DNA of 64,000 bases from Pseudomonas sp. RIT-PI-r (GTDB taxonomy: Bacteria; Pseudomonadota; Gammaproteobacteria; Pseudomonadales; Pseudomonadaceae), in assembly GCF_001297015.1 (NCBI RefSeq), contig NZ_LIGE01000035.1, forward strand, positions 1-64,000, read 5' to 3'. Shown here one piece after another: positions 26,942 through 36,378 of the stretch. The number at the start of each line of letters is the position of its first letter. The stretch's first letter is position 1. Both the position numbers and the translations under genes were made by a program. The notes beneath the pieces were generated by a model that was not told where the DNA came from, did not search any database, and saw nothing but the letters and a program-made list of their open reading frames with translations.

Positions 26942-27099
26942 AGTGTCCTGTGTTGCATAGGAATGCCGATGTGGCGGCGCCTGTTGTCGCCATACTACGT
27001 TGCCGCTCCTCGCCATAGCCAGCTATGACTTGTCGCGGCGCCTTGTCTGGCAACAACAGTCACTCGCCACATCGGCATGCCTATGCAACACAGGACACT
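26942..27099. repeat. long imperfect inverted repeat between ppsR and ppsA
   Basis: Arms 26942-26976 and 27065-27099 pair at 34 of 35 positions. After an interval, 26981-26992 and 27048-27059 pair at 11 of 12. The 55-base centre holds a further small hairpin (ATAGC...GCTAT). The element fills most of the 332-bp divergent promoter region. It has no similarity I can see to the REP families in this window. Confidence 0.85.
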
Positions 27100-27252
27100 T
27101 ATGAGCATTCTTGGATATGATAGGCGCGATTTGTTGGCCGCCAATGGCCAGCATTCTCACTTATTTTCCAGGTCCAGGCCATACAACCGGCCAAGGCTCC
27201 CCCGGGCCGCCGGTTTCTGAGCTTTTCCAACACAGTTAGTGGAGAGATCACC

Positions 27253-29628
<2,376 letters not shown>

Positions 29629-29652
29629 TCAACATGTGAACGGACCGTTCCC

Positions 29653-29744
29653 CTGTAGGAGCGAGCCTGCTCGCGAAGACGGCATAACATCCGCCATAAA
29701 TGTCGGCTGATACACCGCAATCGCGAGCAGGCTCACTCCTACAA
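29653..29744. repeat. REP doublet, family A
   Basis: One arm is GTAGGAGCGAGCCTGCTCGC and the other the GTGAGCC form, inverted, downstream of ppsA. Confidence 0.9.
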
Positions 29745-29767
29745 GGGGCGGGCTTTGAGATTGAAGT

Positions 29768-29799
29768 AGGGCGAGCGCCTTCGGATGCCGCCCTTTTTT
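29768..29799 (+). terminator. intrinsic terminator after ppsA
   Basis: A GGGCG...CGCCC stem with an inner CCTTCGG hairpin is followed by TTTTTT, 15 bases before the next start codon. Confidence 0.65.
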
Positions 29800-29812
29800 G
29801 TGCAAGAGCATT

Positions 29813-30802
29813 ATGCAAAGCAGCAGCAACCTGTTTCCTGTCGCCCTGATCAGCGCCGAACGGCGTGGTGATCTGAGCGAAGACGTGTATCGACTGAAAC
29901 CCGGCAACAGTCCCGACTGGTCCGTGGAAATCGCTGTGACCCGTTTGGGCATGGCTGATGACTCGCAGCCACGCGGCGTGCCGGTGATTCTGCTGCACGG
30001 CAGTTTTTCCAATCGGCGCTTCTGGTTTTCACCGAAAGGTCTGGGGCTGGGCGCGTATCTGACGCGACTGGGTTTCGACGTGTGGATTCCGGAGATGCGC
30101 GGCCACGGCTTGTCGCAGCGCAACGAGGAATACCGACGCAACCGTGTCGCCGATTATGCCCGTTACGACTTGCCGGCGATTGCTGCGTTCGTGCGTGAGC
30201 AGAGCGGGCAGATTCCGCACTGGATCGGCCATTCGCTGGGCGGTATCACCTTGGCGGCTGCGCTCGGTGGCGAATACCTAGGCGAGCCTGCCGTAGCTTC
30301 GGCGGCGTTTTTCGGCACCCAGGTCAGCCGTACTTACTGGCCGCTGAAAATCCCGCCAGTGGAGTGGAGTGGTCGCTTCATTCTCAAGCGTTTTGCGCAA
30401 TTGTCTGGCTCTCGCCTCAAGCGCGGTCCAGAGGATGAACCAATCGGTCTGGCCATCGAGAGCATGCGCTGGTACGGCTTGTTCGGCCGTTTTGGTGACA
30501 AGGACAAGGATTGGTGGGCAGGGCTGGCTGATGTTCAGGTGCCGGTATTGGCGGTGAGCGCGGCGGGTGATCATCAGGATCCGACTTGGGCCTGCCGCAA
30601 GTTGTTCGAACAGATTGGCGCCGAACACAAGCAGTTCATCAATCTGGGGCGTGATCAGGGCTTCAACGACAATTTCGGCCATGTTGAAATGCTGGTGAGC
30701 AAAGCGGCGCAGGTTGAAGTGTGGCCGTTGGTGGCGCGCTGGTTGAGCGATCAGCAGACACCGTTGCTGGGTGATAAGCCGGATCTGGCCGCAGCAGTCT
30801 GA
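29813..30802 (+). CDS. alpha/beta-hydrolase (esterase/lipase-like)
   Basis: The 329-residue protein has the nucleophile elbow GHSLGG with S141, the oxyanion segment LLHGSFSNRRFW, a later Asp region (VSAAGDHQDPT) and a final His (NFGHVEML). It has no signal peptide. In P. aeruginosa I recall a probable esterase gene at the same place between ppsA and rraA. The substrate is unknown. ATG 29813 (MQSSSN) is chosen over GTG 29798, which lies in the terminator. Confidence 0.85.
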   Translation: MQSSSNLFPVALISAERRGDLSEDVYRLKPGNSPDWSVEIAVTRLGMADDSQPRGVPVILLHGSFSNRRFWFSPKGLGLGAYLTRLGFDVWIPEMRGHGLSQRNEEYRRNRVADYARYDLPAIAAFVREQSGQIPHWIGHSLGGITLAAALGGEYLGEPAVASAAFFGTQVSRTYWPLKIPPVEWSGRFILKRFAQLSGSRLKRGPEDEPIGLAIESMRWYGLFGRFGDKDKDWWAGLADVQVPVLAVSAAGDHQDPTWACRKLFEQIGAEHKQFINLGRDQGFNDNFGHVEMLVSKAAQVEVWPLVARWLSDQQTPLLGDKPDLAAAV

Positions 30803-31028
30803 AGTCGCGCCGCTGAAAAGGGCGTTTCGTTCAGATTGGCTTGCGGCTAAGATATGACGCATTGTGCGGTTCTGGTCATTTTTGGTGGCTGTTTAGCTAT
30901 TACGTTTCAGCGTTTGTTCAGGTTCGTTCAGCGACCATGGGATGGACTAAGGTAAACAGCGACCGCCGGATCTCGTCTCAACAGAATGCGTCATCCTTGA
31001 TCGTCTTCCTTGTTACAGGAGTTTTTCG

Positions 31029-31520
31029 ATGAACCATTACCTCACGCCTGACCTGTGCGATGCCTATCCGGAGCTGGTGCAGGTGCTGGAACCGATGTTC
31101 AGCAATTTCGGCGGCCGTGATTCGTTCGGCGGCGAAATCGTGACCGTCAAATGCTTCGAAGACAACTCTCTGGTCAAGGAGCAGGCTGACCTCAAGGGCA
31201 ACGGCAAGGTGCTGGTGGTTGATGGCGGCGGTTCTCTGCGCAGGGCCCTGTTGGGCGACATGATTGCCGAGAAGGCCGCCAAAAACGGTTGGGAAGGGCT
31301 GGTGATCTACGGCTGCATTCGTGACGTCGACGTTATCGCGCAAACCGATCTGGGCGTGCAGGCACTGGCCAGCCACCCGATGAAAACCGAAAAACGCGGC
31401 CTCGGTGACCTGAATGTCCCGGTGACTTTCGCCGGCGTGACGTTCCACCCGGGCCAGTACATTTATGCGGACAACAACGGCGTGATCATCTCGCCGAGCC
31501 CGCTGAAGATGCCTGAATAA
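31029..31520 (+). CDS. rraA: RraA family protein (regulator of RNase E activity or aldolase-like)
   Basis: The 163-residue protein matches RraA along its length: YLTPDLCDAYPE, FGGRDSFGGEIVTVKCFEDN, GKVLVVDGGGSLRRALLGD, GWEGLVIYGCIRDV. RraA forms trimers that inhibit RNase E in E. coli; related proteins with the GCIRD motif can act as HMG/oxaloacetate aldolases. CAGGAG lies 9 bases before ATG 31029. Confidence 0.93.
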   Translation: MNHYLTPDLCDAYPELVQVLEPMFSNFGGRDSFGGEIVTVKCFEDNSLVKEQADLKGNGKVLVVDGGGSLRRALLGDMIAEKAAKNGWEGLVIYGCIRDVDVIAQTDLGVQALASHPMKTEKRGLGDLNVPVTFAGVTFHPGQYIYADNNGVIISPSPLKMPE

Positions 31521-31542
31521 GCCTGTCGACAAAGGGATGCGG

Positions 31543-32538
31543 ATGTTCGAGGAAGAAAACGCGCAATGGGGGCTGGTGCATGCCCTGGTGCTGGACGGAA
31601 AAGGCGGTGCGCGTTCGATAGCCAGGACTGAGCTCGACGATTTGCGGCTGCAGGCCCATGAAAGCCTGTGGCTGCATTGGGATCGCAGTCATCCGCAGAC
31701 CCAGACGTGGCTGCGCAAATCCAGCGGGCTCAACGAATTCACCTGCGACTTGCTGCTGGAAGAGAACACGCGACCGCGTTTGTTGCCGCTGCCGGATTCC
31801 GAGCTGCTGCTGTTCCTGCGCGGAGTCAATCTCAACCCGGGCGCCGAGCCGGAAGACATGGTCTCGGTGCGGATTTTTGCCTCCGCCCAACGCGTCATCT
31901 CTTTGCGTTTGCGTCCTCTGCGTGCAACAGATGAGTTGCTGGCGCAATTGGCGGACGGCAAAGGCCCGAAAACGGCTTCTGAACTCATTCTTTATCTGGC
32001 GCAGTTCCTCACCAACAAGGTGCAGGATCTGGTCACTTGCCTCTCGGAAATCGCCGATGAAGAAGAAGAAAAGATGGATGCCGACGAACGGTATACTCCC
32101 GAGCATGGGGCCATTTTGCACATCCGCCGCAGGGCCGCCGGACTGAAGCGTTTTCTCGCACCGCAGCGGGATATTTTCGGTCAATTGACGCGGATCAAAA
32201 TGCCGTGGTTCGTCGATGACGATGCCGATTACTGGAACGAATTGAACAACAGCCTGACCCGCTATCTCGAAGAACTGGAATTGACCCGAGAGCGTGTGGG
32301 GCTTGTGCTGGAGGCTGAAGACCGGCGTTTGAGCGAGCGTATGAATCGCACGATGTACCGTTTCGGCATCATCACCTGCATCTTTCTACCGATGAGTTTC
32401 ATCACCGGTTTGCTGGGTATAAATGTTGGCGGAATTCCCTTCGCCAGCAGCCCTTATGGTTTCCTGATCGCCTGTTTGACGGTGCTCGCCCTGGCCTTCG
32501 GTCAGTGGTGGTTATTTCGTCGTTTGCGCTGGGTCTGA
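31543..32538 (+). CDS. cmaX: CorA/ZntB-family divalent-cation transporter
   Basis: The 331-residue protein has a large acidic cytoplasmic domain rich in helices and two C-terminal TM helices. The signature between them is GLLGINVGGIPF, the ZntB-like variant of the CorA GMN motif. It likely moves Zn or Mg ions. Start ATG 31543 has AGGG 6 bases upstream; ATG 31537 sits directly on that site. I recall the same gene (cmaX) directly before crfX-cmpX-sigX in P. aeruginosa. The following intergenic gap is 63 bp. Confidence 0.88.
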   Translation: MFEEENAQWGLVHALVLDGKGGARSIARTELDDLRLQAHESLWLHWDRSHPQTQTWLRKSSGLNEFTCDLLLEENTRPRLLPLPDSELLLFLRGVNLNPGAEPEDMVSVRIFASAQRVISLRLRPLRATDELLAQLADGKGPKTASELILYLAQFLTNKVQDLVTCLSEIADEEEEKMDADERYTPEHGAILHIRRRAAGLKRFLAPQRDIFGQLTRIKMPWFVDDDADYWNELNNSLTRYLEELELTRERVGLVLEAEDRRLSERMNRTMYRFGIITCIFLPMSFITGLLGINVGGIPFASSPYGFLIACLTVLALAFGQWWLFRRLRWV

Positions 32539-32601
32539 ACATGGTGCATGTGACCCGACCAAATCTGCCCGCGTCTTTCACAGACATCACGAGAGGTGCG
32601 T

Positions 32602-32850
32602 ATGCACGATCCGTTTGAACAGTCTTTGCGCGACATGCTCAACGCTTCGCCGTCCAGCCGCGACGACGATGCCTGCCTGGGCCGCGTACTCAAAACCGCC
32701 AACCGCCAGGTTGGCGCCGGTGATCTGTTCAGCCTGCTGGGCCGTTGGCTGCCCGCGCTGATGATTGCCCTGAATAATGGATCGGCGCATGTTTCGCCGG
32801 TTTCCCGTCTTCGTAAACCTACCGCTCGCACTGCTGATAAGGCTGATTGA
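32602..32850 (+). CDS. crfX: small conserved protein CrfX
   Basis: This 82-residue protein begins MHDPFEQSLRDMLNAS at ATG 32602 with GAGAGGTG before it. It has no known domain: the N-terminal half is acidic and helical, the middle has a short hydrophobic stretch (LFSLLGRWLPALMIAL) and the tail is basic. I name it from position between cmaX and cmpX, as in other pseudomonads. Its role is not established. Its stop overlaps a possible TTG start of cmpX. Confidence 0.75.
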   Translation: MHDPFEQSLRDMLNASPSSRDDDACLGRVLKTANRQVGAGDLFSLLGRWLPALMIALNNGSAHVSPVSRLRKPTARTADKAD

Positions 32851-32852
32851 AT

Positions 32853-33677
32853 ATGGAACTCGACCTCTGGACTCAGAGCCTCGTCACTGCAATGACTGCG
32901 TTGTGGACCAAAGTAGCCAACTTCATTCCGAACCTGTTCGGCGCGCTGGTCGTGCTGCTGTTGGGTTTCGTCGTGGCCAAGCTGCTCGATACCTTGCTGT
33001 CCAAGCTGCTTGCCAAACTGGGCCTCGATCGTCTGATGGGCGGCACCGGCCTGACCAAATTGATGTCGCGAGCCGGGCTGCAAGTGCCGATCTCGACCTT
33101 GATCGGCAAAATCGTCTATTGGTTCGTTCTGCTGATATTTTTGGTTTCTGCAGCAGAATCCCTTGGACTTGAGCGAGTTTCAGCTACGCTGGATATGTTG
33201 GCGCTGTATTTGCCGAAAGTATTCGGCGCGGCCCTGGTATTGCTGGTAGGTGTTTTGCTCGCGCAACTGGCCAACGGGCTGGTGCGCGGGGCGGCAGAAG
33301 GCGTAGGCCTGGACTACGCTTCCGGGCTGGGACGTATTGCTCAGGGGCTGGTGATCATCATCAGCATCTCGGTTGCGATCAGTCAGCTCGAGGTCAAGAC
33401 TGACCTGCTGAACCATGTGATTGTCATTGTATTGATTACCGTTGGTCTGGCGGTTGCGCTGGCCATGGGTTTGGGAAGCCGGGAAATTGCCGGTCAGATT
33501 CTTGCGGGAATCTATGTGCGTGAGTTGTATCAGGTTGGGCAACAAGTGCGTGTTGGCGAGGTCGAAGGCCAGATCGAAGAGATCGGCACGGTTAAAACCA
33601 CATTGCTGACCGATGAGGGTGAGCTAGTCTCTCTCTCCAATCGGATCCTGCTGGAACAGCATGTGAGTAGCCGCTAA
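32853..33677 (+). CDS. cmpX: CmpX, mechanosensitive-channel-like inner-membrane protein
   Basis: The 274-residue protein has about four TM helices, including the conserved amphipathic repeat (IPNLFGALVVLLLGFVVAK, then LPKVFGAALVLLVGVLLAQL), and ends with a small beta domain (VGQQVRVGEVEGQIEEIGTV) typical of MscS relatives. Start ATG 32853 follows crfX by 2 bases; TTG 32847 is possible. CmpX is linked to envelope stress and SigX activity in P. aeruginosa. The next gene is sigX after 90 bp that include a hairpin at 33702-33736. Confidence 0.88.
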   Translation: MELDLWTQSLVTAMTALWTKVANFIPNLFGALVVLLLGFVVAKLLDTLLSKLLAKLGLDRLMGGTGLTKLMSRAGLQVPISTLIGKIVYWFVLLIFLVSAAESLGLERVSATLDMLALYLPKVFGAALVLLVGVLLAQLANGLVRGAAEGVGLDYASGLGRIAQGLVIIISISVAISQLEVKTDLLNHVIVIVLITVGLAVALAMGLGSREIAGQILAGIYVRELYQVGQQVRVGEVEGQIEEIGTVKTTLLTDEGELVSLSNRILLEQHVSSR

Positions 33678-33767
33678 TCCGGCAAACCCTGCTAATGTAT
33701 GCCGCCGCAAAATGCCAGCTGATGCTGGTTGCGGTGGACATTGACCTGACTGTCGGCACGACTTGTT

Positions 33768-34358
33768 TTGAATAAAGCCCAAACGCTATCTACGCGCTAC
33801 GACCCCCGCGAGCTCTCTGATGAGGAGTTGGTCGCGCGCTCGCATACCGAGCTGTTTCACGTGACGCGCGCCTATGAAGAACTGATGCGGCGTTACCAGC
33901 GAACATTATTTAACGTCTGTGCGAGATATCTTGGGAACGATCGCGACGCAGACGATGTCTGTCAGGAAGTCATGTTGAAGGTGCTGTATGGCCTGAAGAA
34001 CTTCGAGGGGAAATCGAAGTTCAAGACATGGCTATACAGCATCACGTACAACGAATGTATTACGCAGTATCGGAAGGAACGGCGAAAGCGTCGCTTGATG
34101 GACGCATTGAGTCTTGACCCCCTCGAGGAAGCGTCCGAAGAAAAGGCGCCCAAACCCGAGGAGAAGGGCGGACTTGATCGCTGGCTGGTGTATGTGAACC
34201 CGATCGACCGCGAAATTCTGGTGCTACGATTTGTCGCAGAGCTGGAGTTTCAGGAGATCGCAGACATCATGCACATGGGTTTGAGTGCGACAAAAATGCG
34301 TTACAAACGTGCTCTAGATAAATTGCGTGAGAAATTTGCAGGCATTGCTGAAACTTAG
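33768..34358 (+). CDS. sigX: ECF sigma factor SigX
   Basis: The 196-residue ECF sigma factor has region 2 (YEELMRRYQRTLFNVCARYLGNDRDADDVCQEVMLKVL) and region 4 (LVLRFVAELEFQEIADIMHMGLSATKMRYKRALDKLR). SigX controls oprF and membrane fluidity genes. The start is TTG at 33768 giving MNKAQTLSTRYDP; there is no nearby in-frame ATG, so the unusual start seems real. No anti-sigma gene follows; oprF comes next. Confidence 0.93.
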   Translation: MNKAQTLSTRYDPRELSDEELVARSHTELFHVTRAYEELMRRYQRTLFNVCARYLGNDRDADDVCQEVMLKVLYGLKNFEGKSKFKTWLYSITYNECITQYRKERRKRRLMDALSLDPLEEASEEKAPKPEEKGGLDRWLVYVNPIDREILVLRFVAELEFQEIADIMHMGLSATKMRYKRALDKLREKFAGIAET

Positions 34359-34384
34359 TTCAGCGCAAATATCTCTTACGTGTA

Positions 34385-34433
34385 GGCAAGTTCTGATAGA
34401 CTTGCCGCCGAGTTGTCCCCCGGTTTGCGGGAC
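34385..34433 (+). promoter_or_regulatory. two hairpins between sigX and oprF
   Basis: GGCAAGT/ACTTGCC (34385-34406) and GTCCC/GGGAC (34415-34433) can form successive stems without a U-run. They lie in the oprF leader or just upstream and might affect mRNA stability or readthrough from sigX. Confidence 0.35.
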
Positions 34434-34465
34434 TGCTTCACAATCACCAGATGGGGATTTAACGG

Positions 34466-35500
34466 ATGAAACTGAAAAACACCTTGGGCTTGGCCATTGG
34501 TTCTCTGATTGCCGCCACTTCGTTCGGCGCTCTGGCACAAGGCCAAGGCGCAGTTGAAATCGAAGGCTTCGCAAAGAAAGAACAATTCGACAGCGCTCGT
34601 AACTTCAAGAACAACGGCAACCTGTTCGGCGGTTCGATCGGTTACTTCCTGACCGACGACGTTGAACTGCGTCTGGGCTACGATGAAGTTCACAACGTAC
34701 GTGCCGACGATGGCAAGAACGTAAAAGGCGCTAACACCGCCCTGGACGCTCTGTACCACTTCAACAACCCAGGCGACATGCTGCGTCCATACGTCTCGGC
34801 CGGTTTCTCCGACCAGAGCATCGACCAGAACGGTTCGAACGGTCGTAACCGTTCTACCTTCGCTAACCTGGGCGCTGGTGCCAAGCTGTACTTCACCGAT
34901 AACTTCTACGCTCGTGCTGGCGTTGAAGCTCAATACAACATCGACCAGGGCGACACCGAGTGGGCTCCTAGCGTCGGTATCGGTGTGAACTTCGGTGGCG
35001 GCTCCAAGCCTGCTGCTGCTCCAGTTCCAGCACCAGCTGAAGTCTGCTCCGACAGCGACAACGACGGCGTTTGCGACAACGTTGACAAGTGCCCGGACAC
35101 CCCAGCCAACGTAACTGTTGACGCTGACGGCTGCCCAGCAGTTGCTGAAGTTGTTCGTGTTGAGCTGGACGTTAAGTTCGATTTCGACAAGTCTGTTGTT
35201 AAAACCAACAGCTACGGCGACATCAAGAACCTGGCTGATTTCATGAAGCAGTACCCATCCACCACCACTACTGTTGAAGGTCACACTGACTCCGTCGGTC
35301 CTGACGCTTACAACCAGAAACTGTCTGAGCGTCGTGCAAACGCCGTTAAGCAAGTTCTGACCAACCAGTACGGTGTTGAATCGTCCCGCGTTCAGTCTGT
35401 TGGCTACGGCGAATCCCGCCCAGTTGCTGACAACAAAACTGAAGCTGGCCGTGCTGTTAACCGTCGCGTAGAAGCGCAGGTTGAAGCTCAAGCTAAGTAA
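34466..35500 (+). CDS. oprF: major outer-membrane porin OprF
   Basis: The 344-residue precursor has a signal peptide cut after ALA (residue 24), an eight-strand beta-barrel to about residue 185, a Pro/Ala linker, a cysteine-bearing calcium-type loop (four Cys in EVCSDSDNDGVCDNVDKCPD and DGCP) and an OmpA C-terminal peptidoglycan-binding domain (FDFDKSVVKT, VEGHTDSVG, LSERRANAV). Codon use is strongly biased to GCT, GTT, CGT and AAC, as for a very highly expressed gene and unlike its neighbours. A strong terminator follows. Confidence 0.97.
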   Translation: MKLKNTLGLAIGSLIAATSFGALAQGQGAVEIEGFAKKEQFDSARNFKNNGNLFGGSIGYFLTDDVELRLGYDEVHNVRADDGKNVKGANTALDALYHFNNPGDMLRPYVSAGFSDQSIDQNGSNGRNRSTFANLGAGAKLYFTDNFYARAGVEAQYNIDQGDTEWAPSVGIGVNFGGGSKPAAAPVPAPAEVCSDSDNDGVCDNVDKCPDTPANVTVDADGCPAVAEVVRVELDVKFDFDKSVVKTNSYGDIKNLADFMKQYPSTTTTVEGHTDSVGPDAYNQKLSERRANAVKQVLTNQYGVESSRVQSVGYGESRPVADNKTEAGRAVNRRVEAQVEAQAK

Positions 35501-35515
35501 TTAGCTGCCGCTCCG

Positions 35516-35545
35516 AGAAAAGCCCGGCTTAGGCCGGGCTTTTCT
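35516..35545 (+). terminator. intrinsic terminator of oprF
   Basis: AAAAGCCCGGC, loop TTAG, GCCGGGCTTTT: an 11-bp stem ending in T-run. Confidence 0.92.
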
Positions 35546-35572
35546 TTGTCTGCGATTTGGCTTTGAAGCTTT

Positions 35573-35650
35573 AAAAGACCGCAGCCTTCAGCAGCTCCTA
35601 CATGAATTCTGCATACGTCCTGTAGGAGTTGCCGCAGGCTGCGATCTTTT
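35573..35650. repeat. REP doublet, family C, overlapping the cobA 3' end
   Basis: Inverted copies of the TAGGAGCTGCCGAAGGCTGC type. The inner copy lies in the cobA reading frame and the outer copy supplies its TAG stop at 35598. Confidence 0.9.
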
Positions 35651-36365
35651 GCTCTTCAACAACAGCCGCCACCGCACCAATCACCAGAATCGCCGGGCTT
35701 CTCAATCCGAAAACACCTGCGTCATCACTCATGCCCATCAGATCACTCCGACATTCGCGCTGCTGCGGCAGTGAAGCATTCTCGATCATCGCCACCGGCG
35801 TATCTGCCGCCATCCCGCCCGCCAACAACTGGTCGCGAATCTCGCCCAGTTTTGCCACGCCCATGTAAATCACCAGCGTCGTGCCACCCTGCGCCAGCGC
35901 CTGCCAGTTCAATTCGCTGTCATCCTGGGTGTGCGCAGTCACCAGCGTCACGCCACGCGCGACCCCGCGCAAAGTCAGCGGAATATCACACTGCGTCGCC
36001 CCGGCCAGCCCGGCAGTGATGCCATTGACCAGCTCCACCTCAACCCCTCGCTGACGCAGCCACTGCGCCTCTTCACCGCCACGGCCGAAAATGCACGGAT
36101 CGCCGCCCTTGAGCCGCACCACGCACTTGCCTTGGCGGGCGTAACGCAGCATCAGTCGATGGATAAACGCCTGCGGAGTGGAACGGCAACCGCCGCGTTT
36201 CCCTACGGCAATAATGCGCGCGCCGGGGCAGTGCTCCAGCACCACGTCGTTGACCAGATCGTCGATCAGCACCACATCGGCTTCGCGCAAGGCGCGCACT
36301 GCTTTGAGGGTCAACAGTTCCGGATCGCCGGGGCCAGCGCCCACCAGCCAGACTTTTGCATTCAT
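35598..36365 (-). CDS. cobA: uroporphyrinogen-III C-methyltransferase
   Basis: The 255-residue SAM-dependent enzyme methylates uroporphyrinogen III at C2 and C7 to precorrin-2, the precursor of siroheme. Signatures are VWLVGAGPGDPELLTLKA, VVRLKGGDPCIFGRGGEEA and YMGVAKLGEI. The start is ATG 36365 (MNAKVWLVGAG). The last 16 residues (after VVEEQ) are encoded by REP sequence, so the native C-terminus has been replaced or extended. It is the last gene of the nirB-nirD-nas unit, giving siroheme for NirB. Confidence 0.94.
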   Translation of the reverse strand: MNAKVWLVGAGPGDPELLTLKAVRALREADVVLIDDLVNDVVLEHCPGARIIAVGKRGGCRSTPQAFIHRLMLRYARQGKCVVRLKGGDPCIFGRGGEEAQWLRQRGVEVELVNGITAGLAGATQCDIPLTLRGVARGVTLVTAHTQDDSELNWQALAQGGTTLVIYMGVAKLGEIRDQLLAGGMAADTPVAMIENASLPQQRECRSDLMGMSDDAGVFGLRSPAILVIGAVAAVVEEQKIAACGNSYRTYAEFM

Positions 36366-36378
36366 GGGGTTTTCCTCA

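Noticed and set aside
26942..27099. Insertion sequence or tRNA-like structure
   Set aside because: No transposase frame between the arms and no cloverleaf or CCA end; kept only as an inverted repeat.
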